Assembly: GCF_000971335.1 (NCBI RefSeq)
Contig: NZ_JZJL01000039.1
Location: 1-48,768 of the forward strand
Source: Chromobacterium vaccinii
GTDB lineage: Bacteria; Pseudomonadota; Gammaproteobacteria; Burkholderiales; Chromobacteriaceae
Length of the DNA stretch: 48,768 nt
Direction of reading: 5' to 3'
Shown here: piece after piece, positions 19,725 through 29,779 of the stretch
How the letters are laid out: the number at the start of each line of letters is the position of its first letter
Position numbering within the stretch: position 1 is the first letter of the stretch
The notes under the pieces: generated by a model
Seen by the model: the letters and a program-made list of their open reading frames with translations, nothing else
The model's database searches: none
What the model was told of the DNA's origin: nothing
Translations under genes and position numbers: made by a program

Positions 19725-20315
19725 TCAGCGCGCGGCGCCGGACAGCAGCATGCCGATGAAAGCGTCGATGTCGCGCTCGGCGTCCAGTTGATCGGTCAAC
19801 AGCCGATACCAACAGAAGCCGAATACCATGTCCAGCAGCAGCTCCAGATCGGCGTCCGCCGCCAGCTCGCCGCGCCGCGCCGCGCTTTCCAGCAGTTGGC
19901 GCGGCAGCTCTCGCCGGCGGCCCATGAATTCGTTCTTCATCTGCATCAGGGTCTGCGGGTCCAGCTGCGCCTCGGCGATCACGCTGCGGAACGCCTCGCC
20001 GCAGATCGAAGAGCGCCACACCCGCCATAGATTGTGCAACAGGAAGGACAGGTCCTCTCTCAGCGAACCGCATTCCGGAAACTGCCTCACCTGCCCGCTT
20101 TCGCTTTCATACACCTCGGCGATCAGCGCCGCCTTGTTCGGCCACCAGCGATAGATGGTGGGCTTGCTGGCGCCCGCGCGCCGCGCCACCGATTCGATGC
20201 TGATGCCGCAGTAGCCGACTTCCTTGAGGATTTCTATTGTCGAATCCAGGATCGCCCGATGCGTCTGCGGATTGCGCGCAGCCCCGGTCGAGCTTCTGAT
20301 GGTGTTCTGCGACAT
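19725..20315 (-). CDS. phlF: TetR-family repressor PhlF of the DAPG operon (196 aa)
   Basis: In Pseudomonas PhlF represses the phl operon and is released by DAPG. Here the helix-turn-helix (SIESVARRAGASKPTIYRWWPNKAALIAEVYE, split over residues about 38-70) and the C-terminal blocks CGEAFRSVIAEAQLDP and LLLDMVFGFCWYRLL closely resemble Pseudomonas PhlF as I remember it. The ATG at 20315 (MSQNTIRSS) has AGGAGG ten bases upstream. It diverges from phlA across a 960-bp gap, the same arrangement as in Pseudomonas, and both promoter regions carry matching operators, so it probably represses both itself and phlACBDE. Confidence 0.93.
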   Translation of the reverse strand: MSQNTIRSSTGAARNPQTHRAILDSTIEILKEVGYCGISIESVARRAGASKPTIYRWWPNKAALIAEVYESESGQVRQFPECGSLREDLSFLLHNLWRVWRSSICGEAFRSVIAEAQLDPQTLMQMKNEFMGRRRELPRQLLESAARRGELAADADLELLLDMVFGFCWYRLLTDQLDAERDIDAFIGMLLSGAAR

Positions 20316-20450
20316 GGAAAGCCATCCTCCTATTCTATTCATGATGAAGTGCCGCCGGCACTCGGGCGCGCCTTTCCGGCGGATCTCGGCGCGGCATCGC
20401 CACGCGGGCATGATAGCAAGACGGCCTGGGCGGCTTCTTAATCAAAAGAA

Positions 20451-20476
20451 AAAACGAAACGTTTCGTTTTGTTATA
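20451..20476 (-). promoter_or_regulatory. Probable PhlF operator abutting the phlF -10
   Basis: AAAACGAAACGTTTCGTTTT (20451-20470) is a perfect 20-bp palindrome. On the minus strand a -10 (TATAAC, 20471-20476) directly adjoins it, so a bound repressor would cover the phlF start site. The layout ACG-N8-CGT is the same as in the site before phlA. A further half site (AACGAAACGA) is at 20491-20500. Confidence 0.75.
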
Positions 20477-21126
20477 GAGAGCCCGCTTACAACGAAACGA
20501 CGATGCCCGCGGACCATGGGTGCCAACAGCGCCGATATCCTGGCCTTTGCAATACAAGGAAAGGAATCGGCGCATGCGCGCGAGGCGAGAGCGCCAAGAT
20601 CAAAAATATCGTGAGCGGCAACATATCACCTAACCGGCCCGCTGCGACACCCATCGCCGCCGCCGCTCGCCTCTTCTTCGCAAAAAAACAACAATGAATC
20701 GGCGAGGCCCGCAGACTGAAAACTAATTCTAAAGATAAAAATCATATAAAAAACAATGCCAAAGCAGACAAATTTACTGTCACTCAACTGTCAATCTCGA
20801 CTCCCGCCGCCCAACAATATTCCCAATCGGAAAACCTTGTCCTCGAACAACAAAACCATACAAGCGCCAACGAAAATTTCCGATCCAAGCAAAAATTGTC
20901 CACTTTTCATCAATTGCGCAGCAAAAAAATCTCACTTTGCTTAGTCTCGATTGATGAATCATCAAGAAAAACCAACCTAGAACAGACATTCAAGCGGACT
21001 CCATACCCGGCGCGCGCTATCGATTCATTAAAACCATCATCTTAAATAACATTTCAATTAGTCTATTTTGTTCATTAATAAAATAATTCATGCTCGGCTA
21101 AAATTATAAGTTCACGAAATTTACCA
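20477..21126. other. AT-rich phlF-phlA intergenic DNA
   Basis: About 650 bp with no supported gene. From about 20700 to 21160 the GC content falls far below that of the flanking genes, with runs of A and T and several AATT/ATTAA blocks. A 62-codon open frame at 20756 has no Shine-Dalgarno and is low-complexity. The region probably holds upstream control sites for the phl operon. Confidence 0.6.
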
Positions 21127-21184
21127 TTGACACAAAATGCCAACGGCATGCTAACTAAAAAAAGGAAACGGTACGTTTCGTATT
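21127..21184 (+). promoter_or_regulatory. phlA promoter with PhlF operator
   Basis: A consensus -35 TTGACA (21127-21132) and a -10 near 21150-21157 (GCTAAC/TAACTA) are followed immediately by GAAACGGTACGTTTCGTATT (21165-21184). The reverse complement, AATACGAAACGTACCGTTTC, differs at only two positions from the Pseudomonas PhlF operator core GATACGAAACGTACCGTATC as I recall it. The operator sits at about +1 to +20, as in Pseudomonas, so binding would block transcription initiation. Confidence 0.85.
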
Positions 21185-21277
21185 TTTAGCGGCATGCCCG
21201 TCCATCACGCCAAGATCTTCGGCGCCAAGCGGGCTGCGGCCGCCCACGCACAACCCGTTTAGCGAAAAGGAAGCGCC

Positions 21278-23580
<2,303 letters not shown>

Positions 23581-23591
23581 GGAGCGTCAGC

Positions 23592-24032
23592 ATGTCCCTG
23601 TATCCGGAACACATCCACCGCATGACCACGGCCAGCATGCTGCGCGAATGGCGCGAGCATGGCGGCAAGTACCGCCTGGAAGGCACGCGCTGCAAGGCGT
23701 GCGGCGAAATCTTCTTCCCGCGCCGCAGCGTGTGCGGCGCCTGCAACTCGCTGAGCGTGGAAACCTACCGCTGCGCCCGCGCCGGCGTCATCGTCGCGCT
23801 GTCCGAGGCATCCAACCCCATCCTCGCCGGCATGGGCTACGGCGAGACCGTGCCGCGCCACATGGCGATGCTGAAGCTGGACGACGGCATCGGCCTCGCC
23901 TCCGAAGTGGTGGACGTGCTCGACCCGTCCCGGCTGAAGATCGGCGCCCGCGTGCGCATGGTGCTCCGCAAGCATGTGCGCGAGAGCAACCTGGCCTGGC
24001 AATACGCCTACAAGTTCGTGCTGGAAGATTGA
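23592..24032 (+). CDS. phlB: PhlB, zinc-ribbon/OB-fold subunit of the phloroglucinol acetyltransferase (146 aa)
   Basis: DUF35-type protein: a rubredoxin-like zinc ribbon with C34, C37, C48 and C51 ([19 protein letters not shown]), followed by an OB fold (about residues 60-140). Such proteins cap the active site of their thiolase partners. The order A-C-B and the 11-bp spacing to phlC match the Pseudomonas operon. The start ATG at 23592 follows a GGAG site. The C-terminus [15 protein letters not shown] is typical of PhlB. Confidence 0.94.
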   Translation: MSLYPEHIHRMTTASMLREWREHGGKYRLEGTRCKACGEIFFPRRSVCGACNSLSVETYRCARAGVIVALSEASNPILAGMGYGETVPRHMAMLKLDDGIGLASEVVDVLDPSRLKIGARVRMVLRKHVRESNLAWQYAYKFVLED

Positions 24033-24038
24033 TCGCGA

Positions 24039-24065
24039 CCGGGCGGGATGCGTCGCCCCGCCCGG
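24039..24065 (+). other. Hairpin between phlB and phlD
   Basis: Perfect 9-bp stem CCGGGCGGG / CCCGCCCGG with a 9-base loop, seven bases after the phlB stop, without a T tract. It is probably an mRNA-stabilising or processing hairpin inside the operon, not a terminator. Confidence 0.6.
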
Positions 24066-24127
24066 CGCCCAGGATGAAAACGACGCCACCCGAATCTTAG
24101 CCACTCACTGATATAAAGGTCTGAACC

Positions 24128-25177
24128 ATGTCCACGCTCTGCCAACCGTCCGTGCTGTTCCCGCAATACAAGATCACCCAGGCCCAGATGATCGAGCACC
24201 TGGAAGAACTGCACGGCGACCACCCGCGCCTGCCGCTGGCGCGCAGGATGATCCAGAACACCGAGGTGAACACCCGCCACCTGGTGCTGCCGATCGACGA
24301 ATTGTCGGTGCACACCGGCTTCACCCACCGCAGCATCGTCTACGAACGCGAGGCGAGGGCGATGTCGTCCAAGGCCGCGCTGCAGGCGCTGGAAAGCGCC
24401 GGCCTGACGCCGCAAGACATCCGCATGGTGATCGTCACCTCGTGCACCGGCTTCATGATGCCGTCGCTGACCGCCCACCTGATCAACGATCTGAACATGG
24501 CGCAATCGACGATCCAGCTGCCCATCGCCCAGCTCGGCTGCGTGGCCGGCGCCGCCGCCATCAACCGCGCCCACGACTTCGCCAGCCTGGGCGGCCTCAA
24601 CCACGTGCTGATCGTGTCGCTGGAATTCTCGTCGCTGTGCTACCAGCCGGACGACACCAAGCTGCACGCCTTCATCTCGTCCGCGCTGTTCGGCGACGCG
24701 GTGTCGGCATGCGTGGTGCGCGCCGACGACGACGCCGCAGGCTTCCACATCAAGGGCACCCGCTCCTTCTTCCTGCCCAAGAGCGAGCACTTCATCCGCT
24801 ACGACGTCAAGGACACCGGCTTCCACTTCACGCTGGACAAGGCGGTGATGAACTCGATCAAGGACGTGGCGCCGGTGATGGAGGAGCTGAACCAGCAGGT
24901 GTACAACCAGCAGTGCTCGTACAACGACTTCTTCGTGTTCCACACCGGCGGCCGCAAGATTCTGGACGAACTGGTCAACAAGCTGGAGCTGCCGGCCGAG
25001 AAGGTGGCCCACTCCCGCAACAGCCTGTCAGAAGCCGGCAACATCGCCAGCGTGGTGGTGTTCGACGTGCTGAGCCGCCGCTTCGCCGCCAACACCGAAG
25101 AAGGCTCGATCGGCATGCTGGCGGCCTTCGGCCCGGGCTTCACCGCCGAAATGGCGGTGGGCCAGTGGGCGGCCTGA
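24128..25177 (+). CDS. phlD: PhlD, type III polyketide synthase making phloroglucinol (349 aa)
   Basis: Chalcone-synthase-like enzyme that joins three malonyl-CoA units into phloroglucinol. The catalytic triad is present: C138 in [15 protein letters not shown]272 in [12 protein letters not shown] and N305 in [14 protein letters not shown]. Blocks such as [63 protein letters not shown] and [14 protein letters not shown] closely match Pseudomonas PhlD as I remember it, and the length is the same. A gap of 95 bp separates it from phlB; ATATAAAGG just upstream could be a weak internal promoter or part of the ribosome-binding region. Confidence 0.96.
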   Translation: MSTLCQPSVLFPQYKITQAQMIEHLEELHGDHPRLPLARRMIQNTEVNTRHLVLPIDELSVHTGFTHRSIVYEREARAMSSKAALQALESAGLTPQDIRMVIVTSCTGFMMPSLTAHLINDLNMAQSTIQLPIAQLGCVAGAAAINRAHDFASLGGLNHVLIVSLEFSSLCYQPDDTKLHAFISSALFGDAVSACVVRADDDAAGFHIKGTRSFFLPKSEHFIRYDVKDTGFHFTLDKAVMNSIKDVAPVMEELNQQVYNQQCSYNDFFVFHTGGRKILDELVNKLELPAEKVAHSRNSLSEAGNIASVVVFDVLSRRFAANTEEGSIGMLAAFGPGFTAEMAVGQWAA

Positions 25178-25189
25178 GGCCATCCGCCT

Positions 25190-25218
25190 GACAGGCGCGC
25201 CGGAACGGCGCGCCTGTC
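25190..25218 (+). other. Strong hairpin between phlD and phlE
   Basis: Perfect 12-bp stem GACAGGCGCGCC / GGCGCGCCTGTC with a 5-base loop, 12 bp after the phlD stop. It is followed by C-rich DNA and no T tract. It may partly terminate or stabilise the phlACBD message and so lower phlE expression. Confidence 0.7.
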
Positions 25219-25296
25219 CCCTCCCATCGTCAGCTTCCCTTTCGCCACTCCCGCCGCGGGCAGGCGCGCCCGTCGGCGACGCCTCAGGAAAACGCG

Positions 25297-26580
25297 ATGA
25301 ACAAGACCACGCTGCCCGGCCCCGGCGCCGGGAGACACGAAACCATCATGGTGGTGCTGCTGTCGCTGGGCTTCGGCCTGGTGGGACTGGACCGCTTCAT
25401 CATCCTGCCCTTGTTTCCGGTCATCATGCGGGACCTGCAAATGAACTATCAGGATCTGGGCAACCTGTCCGCCGCGCTGGCGATGGCCTGGGGCCTGGCC
25501 GCGCTGACCGTGGGCGGCATGGTGGACCGCCTGGGCCGCAAGACGGTGCTGGTCGGCTCGTTGTTCCTGGTGTCGATGCTGTCCGGCCTGTCGGCGCTGG
25601 CCGGCGGCCTGTTCGGCCTGCTGGCGCTGCGCGCGCTGATGGGCATGTGCGAGGGCCTGTTCACGCCCGCCGGCATCACCGTCGCCACCGAGGTGTCCCA
25701 TCCGGACCGGCGCGGCTTCAATCTAGGCGTGCAGCAAGCATTGTTTCCGGTGCTGGGGCTGGCGCTAGGGCCGCTGATCGCCGTCTGGCTGCTGGAAACG
25801 CTGCACTCCTGGCGCGGCGTGTTCGCCGTGGTGGCGCTGCCCGGCTTCCTGCTGGCCTGGCTGATCCACCGCCACTACCGGCCGGAGCTCGGCCACCTGC
25901 CCCCCGCTTCCGGCCAGCCCGCCGGCTCTCCCCTGCCATGGCGGCGGCTGCTGCGGCTGGGCAATATCCGGCTCAACGTGTTGCTGATGTTCTGCATCCT
26001 GGCCTGCCAGTTCGTGCTGTGCGCGATGCTGCCCAACTATCTGACCGACCACCTGCGGCTGTCGACGATGGAAATGGCGTCGGTGATCTCCGCCATCGGC
26101 ATCGGCGGCTTCATCGGCCAGTTGATCGTGCCAGGCCTGTCCGATCTCTACGGCCGCAAACCGGCGGTGATGCTGTCATTCGCCGCCAGCGCGGCGCTGG
26201 TGCTGCTGCTCAAGATGGCGCCGGCCCAGCCATGGCTGCTGTTCATCCTGCTGTTCGGTATTTCCTTCTTCAATTGCAGCCTCACCTGCCTGACCGTGGG
26301 CCCGCTGACCGGAGAGTCGGTGCCCGCCGCGCTGCTGCCGGCCGCCACCGGCATCGTGGTGGGACTGGGCGAGGTGCTGGGCGGCGGCGCCGCGCCGGCG
26401 CTGGCGGGTTTCGTCGCCACCCGCTTCGGCCTGCCGGCCATCCTTTATGTGGCGCTGGGCGGCAGCCTGGGCGGCCTGGCGCTGTCCACGCTGCTCAAGA
26501 GACCCCGCGAGGAACCGTCCAGCCTGCCTATACCGGATGAAATCCCGCCGTCGGCCCGCGCGCTGCCGGAACGGGTCTAG
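25297..26580 (+). CDS. phlE: PhlE, MFS exporter of the DAPG cluster (427 aa)
   Basis: Major facilitator superfamily protein with about 12 hydrophobic helices and the MFS motif A between helices 2 and 3 (GGMVDRLGRKTV); a related copy in the second half reads GLSDLYGRKPAV. Position after phlD is the same as in Pseudomonas, where PhlE helps export DAPG or its precursors and gives resistance to intermediates. The charged C-terminal tail (RPREEPSSLPIPDEIPP) is cytoplasmic. It is separated from phlD by 119 bp containing a strong hairpin, so its level may differ from that of the biosynthetic genes. Confidence 0.9.
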   Translation: MNKTTLPGPGAGRHETIMVVLLSLGFGLVGLDRFIILPLFPVIMRDLQMNYQDLGNLSAALAMAWGLAALTVGGMVDRLGRKTVLVGSLFLVSMLSGLSALAGGLFGLLALRALMGMCEGLFTPAGITVATEVSHPDRRGFNLGVQQALFPVLGLALGPLIAVWLLETLHSWRGVFAVVALPGFLLAWLIHRHYRPELGHLPPASGQPAGSPLPWRRLLRLGNIRLNVLLMFCILACQFVLCAMLPNYLTDHLRLSTMEMASVISAIGIGGFIGQLIVPGLSDLYGRKPAVMLSFAASAALVLLLKMAPAQPWLLFILLFGISFFNCSLTCLTVGPLTGESVPAALLPAATGIVVGLGEVLGGGAAPALAGFVATRFGLPAILYVALGGSLGGLALSTLLKRPREEPSSLPIPDEIPPSARALPERV

Positions 26581-26594
26581 CCGGGAAACCGGTG

Positions 26595-26668
26595 TTGACA
26601 GCCAGCTGCCATCGGCATAATCTAATACTCATGCGCCGATTTGACACAGCTTGCGGGCGCTTGATAAA
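26595..26668 (+). promoter_or_regulatory. Two tandem sigma-70-type promoters downstream of phlE
   Basis: TTGACA (26595-26600) with a 17-bp spacer to TAATCT (26618-26623), and a second TTGACA (26641-26646) with a 16-bp spacer to GATAAA (26663-26668). Both -35 elements are perfect consensus. They would drive a leader of about 200-250 nt ahead of the small gene at 26881, or a short RNA. Confidence 0.65.
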
Positions 26669-26695
26669 TGCCAGCTAAAGCGTATCCGGATCAAC

Positions 26696-26737
26696 CCGCT
26701 TGCGCTTAATGGCCAGCGGTTTTTTTCATGGCTGGCC
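26696..26737 (+). promoter_or_regulatory. Overlapping terminator/anti-terminator-like hairpins
   Basis: CCGCT (26696-26700) can pair with AGCGG (26715-26719), followed by seven T residues (26720-26726): a modest intrinsic terminator. GGCCAGC (26711-26717) can instead pair with GCTGGCC (26731-26737), which would break the first hairpin. Mutually exclusive folding is the hallmark of attenuation or of a riboswitch expression platform. A direct repeat GCTAAAGCGT occurs on both sides (26674-26683 and 26817-26826). Confidence 0.35.
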
Positions 26738-26880
26738 GGGCATGCTCTCCCGCAGGCGGTTTCGGATCGGTTCAGGCGCCGAGTTAATGACAACTTGCAG
26801 GGCGCCGAAAAATCCTGCTAAAGCGTCGCCGGCCATCCAGGCCCGGCACGCGCAGCGCGACCGAACCTGGAGAGCCAAAA

Positions 26881-27180
26881 ATGTACGACTGCCTGCAAGA
26901 CAGCTATACCGATTTCTCTTTTGCGATTTTTGATGCCGTGGGAAGACCTCGCCCCCTCTGTGGCAGCCTGAGCGCCACACCGCTGCCGTCCGGCGACGAC
27001 AGCGCCCTGCACGACCTCGCCGCTTTCGCCCGCGACCAGGGCTATGAGATAGACCGCTGCGAACAGCAACTGACCGTCCGCGACATCAGCCTGGCCGACG
27101 CGCTGGCGATCAACACCCGCTTCGGCGGCGAGCTGATCATCAGCTGCGATCTGCGGCGCGATCCGCCGGTGCGGTTCTAA
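26881..27180 (+). CDS. Hypothetical protein (99 aa), unknown function
   Basis: Starts MYDCLQDSYTDFSFAIFDAV after a GGAGAG Shine-Dalgarno and ends CDLRRDPPVRF. It is a mixed, acidic soluble protein with no signal peptide or membrane helix. The segment LTVRDISLADALAINTRFGGELIISCDL looks like an alternating strand-helix-strand. I do not recognise a family. Its long structured leader with two promoters suggests tight control. It follows phlE by 300 bp; whether it belongs to the phl locus or to the ancestral flank is unclear. Confidence 0.75.
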   Translation: MYDCLQDSYTDFSFAIFDAVGRPRPLCGSLSATPLPSGDDSALHDLAAFARDQGYEIDRCEQQLTVRDISLADALAINTRFGGELIISCDLRRDPPVRF

Positions 27181-27259
27181 GCGCGTCCTGCCAAGCGCCT
27201 GGGTCTATACTCCGTAGCGCAACGTGGCGCCATGTCCACGGGGCTTGGCCGTCCTTATG

Positions 27260-27289
27260 CAGACAGTATGCGGGCGGGACGGCTATAAT
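27260..27289 (+). promoter_or_regulatory. Promoter of the MATE gene
   Basis: Perfect -10 TATAAT (27284-27289) with a CAGACA -35 (27260-27265) at 18 bp, 32 bp before the MATE start codon. Confidence 0.6.
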
Positions 27290-27321
27290 CGGCAGTTTCT
27301 GCCCCAAATCCGCAGGACCGC

Positions 27322-28719
27322 ATGCTGTTCGAACTCAACCGCGCCTCGCGCGCCGAAATCCTGGCCGAAGCGCGCCAGATCGCCGGCCTCGCGCTGCCGA
27401 TGATGATCGCCCAGATCGCCCAGGTGGCCACCAGCTTCGTCGACACCGTGATGGCCGGCCGCGTCGGCACCGACGACCTGGCCGCCGTGTCGCTGGGCGC
27501 CAGCGTGTTCATCACCGCCTACGTGACGCTGATGGGCGTGGTCGCCGCGCTCAATCCCATCCTGTCCCACCACTTGGGCTCCCGAGACCAGCGCGCCTTC
27601 GGCCACGACGCGGCCCAGGGTTTGTGGTTCGGCCTCATCCTCGGCATCCTGGGCGGCGGCCTGATGCTGGCGCTGGAAGCGCCGCTGCGCCACTGGCTGC
27701 ACTTGCCGTCCGAGGTCACCGACAAGGTGATGCTGTTCATCACCGGCGCGGCCGTAGGCATGCCGGCGGCGATGATCCACCGCGCGCTGCACGCCTACGC
27801 CTCCAGCCTGGGCCACCCCAAGGCCATCATGGTGGTCAGCCTCTTGGCGCTGGCGCTGAACATTCCGCTCAACTACATCCTGATCCACGGCCTGTTCGGC
27901 ATGCCCAAGATGGGCGGCGCCGGCTGCGGCTGGGCCACCGGCATCGCGTTCTGGTTCAACTGTCTGGCGCTGCTCGCCTATGTCAGCTGGCACCGCAATT
28001 TCCGCGACAACCGCATCCTGGCCGGCTTGGCCGCGCCGGATTGGCGCCGCTTCCTCGCCTTCCTGAGGCTGGGCGTGCCCATCGGCCTGTCCTTCTTCGT
28101 CGAAGTCAGCCTGTTCTCTTTCATCGCGCTGCTGATCGCCGAGCTGGGCACCGTGGTCGTGGCCACCCACCAGTCGGTGCTGAACTTCTCCAGCCTGATC
28201 TACATGCTGCCGCAAAGCGTGGCCACCGCGCTGTCGGTGCGGGTCGGCCATCACGCCGGCGCCGGCGACTACAAGGCCGCCCGCTTCATTTCCGGCGTCG
28301 GCATGCTGATGGGGCTGGCGATGGCCGGTGGCGCGATGTTGCTGGTGCTGATGCTGCGCGAGCCCATCATGTGGATGTACAGTACCGATCCCAGAGTGAT
28401 CGCGATGGGCACCACGCTGCTGCTGTTCGCCGCCGTCTATCAACTGACCGACGCCGCCCAGACCATCGCCTCCGGCGCGCTGCGCGGCTACAAGCTAACC
28501 GCCGTGCCGATGCTGATCCACATCACCTCGTTCTGGATGGTGGGCCTGGGCCTGGGCATGCTGCTGGGGCTGACCGACTGGATCGTGCCGCGGATGGGCA
28601 TCTACGGCTTCTGGACCGCGCTGGTGATCAGCCTGACCGTGGCCGGCCTGCTTCTGACCTATTATCTGGCCCGCGCCAGCCGCAAGCGGCTGCGCCGCGA
28701 TCAAGGAATCATGTTATGA
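27322..28719 (+). CDS. MATE-family multidrug exporter (465 aa)
   Basis: Cation-coupled multidrug/toxin exporter of the inner membrane, NorM-like. Twelve hydrophobic helices; typical N-terminal motif IAGLALPMMIAQIAQVATSFVDTVMAGRVG (split over residues about 17-48) and the repeat in the second half (LRLGVPIGLSFFVEVSLF, YMLPQSVATALSVRVG). Substrate cannot be predicted; it lies 0.7 kb past the DAPG exporter but appears to be a separate unit with its own promoter. Its stop overlaps the murB start by four bases (ATGA). Confidence 0.93.
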   Translation: MLFELNRASRAEILAEARQIAGLALPMMIAQIAQVATSFVDTVMAGRVGTDDLAAVSLGASVFITAYVTLMGVVAALNPILSHHLGSRDQRAFGHDAAQGLWFGLILGILGGGLMLALEAPLRHWLHLPSEVTDKVMLFITGAAVGMPAAMIHRALHAYASSLGHPKAIMVVSLLALALNIPLNYILIHGLFGMPKMGGAGCGWATGIAFWFNCLALLAYVSWHRNFRDNRILAGLAAPDWRRFLAFLRLGVPIGLSFFVEVSLFSFIALLIAELGTVVVATHQSVLNFSSLIYMLPQSVATALSVRVGHHAGAGDYKAARFISGVGMLMGLAMAGGAMLLVLMLREPIMWMYSTDPRVIAMGTTLLLFAAVYQLTDAAQTIASGALRGYKLTAVPMLIHITSFWMVGLGLGMLLGLTDWIVPRMGIYGFWTALVISLTVAGLLLTYYLARASRKRLRRDQGIML

Positions 28720-29741
28720 CCCTGCAGTTTCGCGCGGATGTCGACCTGCGCTCCTACAACACCTTCGGCATGGCCGTCCGCGCCGCCCACTTTTGCCAGC
28801 TGGACGATGCCGCCGACCTGCCGGCCCTGCTGGCGCATCCGCTGTACCGCCAAGGCCCGGTGCTGTGGCTGGGCGGCGGCAGCAACCTGCTGCTGACCCG
28901 CGACTATCCCGGCCTGGTCATCAAGGTGGCGCTGGCCGGCATCCGCCTGCTGGGCGAAGACGGCGACGACGTGATCGTCGAGGCCGCGGCCGGCGAAAAC
29001 TGGCACGGCTTCGTCCAATACGCGCTGGCCCAAGGCTGGTACGGCCTGGAAAATCTCAGTCTGATACCCGGCACAGTCGGCGCGAGCCCGGTGCAAAACA
29101 TCGGCGCCTACGGCGTCGAAGTGAAGGACCGCCTGCTGGAGGTGGTGTGCGCGCGGCTGGACCGGAACGGCGAGGCGCTGACGCTGTCGAACGCCGAGTG
29201 CCGCTTCGGCTACCGCGACAGCGTGTTCAAGCGCGAGTCCGCCGGCCGGCTGCTGGTGACGGCGGTCCGTTTCCGGCTGTCCCGCCGCGCGGATCTGCGC
29301 ACCGGCTACGGCGACATCCAGAAACAGCTGCAGGCCGACGGCGTGGATCAGCCGACGCCGCTGGACGTCAGCCGGGCGGTGGTCGCCATCCGCCAGAGCA
29401 AGCTGCCCGATCCCGCCGTGCTGGGCAACGCCGGCAGCTTCTTCAAGAATCCGGTCGTCGACGCCGGACAAGCCGCCGCGCTGCTGGAGCGCCATCCGCA
29501 GTTGCCCAACTATCCCGCCGCCGACGGCCGGGTCAAGCTGGCCGCGGGCTGGCTGATAGATCAATGCGGGCTGAAAGGCTATCGCGACGGCGACGCCGGC
29601 GTGCATGACAAACAGGCGCTGGTGCTGGTCAACCACGGCCAGGCAACCGGCGCCCAAATGCATGCGCTGGCGCGCAAGGTGCAAAACTCGGTAAGCGAGA
29701 AATTCGGCGTGGCGCTGGAACCGGAACCGCTGATCCTGTAA
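28716..29741 (+). CDS. murB: UDP-N-acetylenolpyruvoylglucosamine reductase MurB (341 aa)
   Basis: FAD-dependent second step of peptidoglycan precursor synthesis: reduces UDP-GlcNAc-enolpyruvate to UDP-MurNAc with NADPH. It starts MTLQFRADVDLRSYNTFGM; the FAD-binding region has LGGGSNLLLTRDYPGLVIK and GTVGASPVQNIGAYGVE; the type I signature YRDSVFK is present; the proton-donor serine is in NAGSFFKNP, and the C-terminal EPEPLIL carries the catalytic glutamate. Type I MurB length. Translationally coupled to the MATE gene. Confidence 0.98.
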   Translation: MTLQFRADVDLRSYNTFGMAVRAAHFCQLDDAADLPALLAHPLYRQGPVLWLGGGSNLLLTRDYPGLVIKVALAGIRLLGEDGDDVIVEAAAGENWHGFVQYALAQGWYGLENLSLIPGTVGASPVQNIGAYGVEVKDRLLEVVCARLDRNGEALTLSNAECRFGYRDSVFKRESAGRLLVTAVRFRLSRRADLRTGYGDIQKQLQADGVDQPTPLDVSRAVVAIRQSKLPDPAVLGNAGSFFKNPVVDAGQAAALLERHPQLPNYPAADGRVKLAAGWLIDQCGLKGYRDGDAGVHDKQALVLVNHGQATGAQMHALARKVQNSVSEKFGVALEPEPLIL

Positions 29742-29779
29742 GCGCCCGTCCCCGACAACGCAATGTCTTTGGAGAGCAA

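Noticed and set aside
20756-20944. Short open frame (62 codons) in the phlF-phlA gap
   Set aside because: No ribosome-binding site, Asn/Lys/Pro/Ser-rich low-complexity product, and located in AT-rich control DNA.
26581-26592. CCGG-GAAA-CCGG hairpin right after phlE as terminator
   Set aside because: Only 4 bp of stem and no T tract; too weak to call a terminator.
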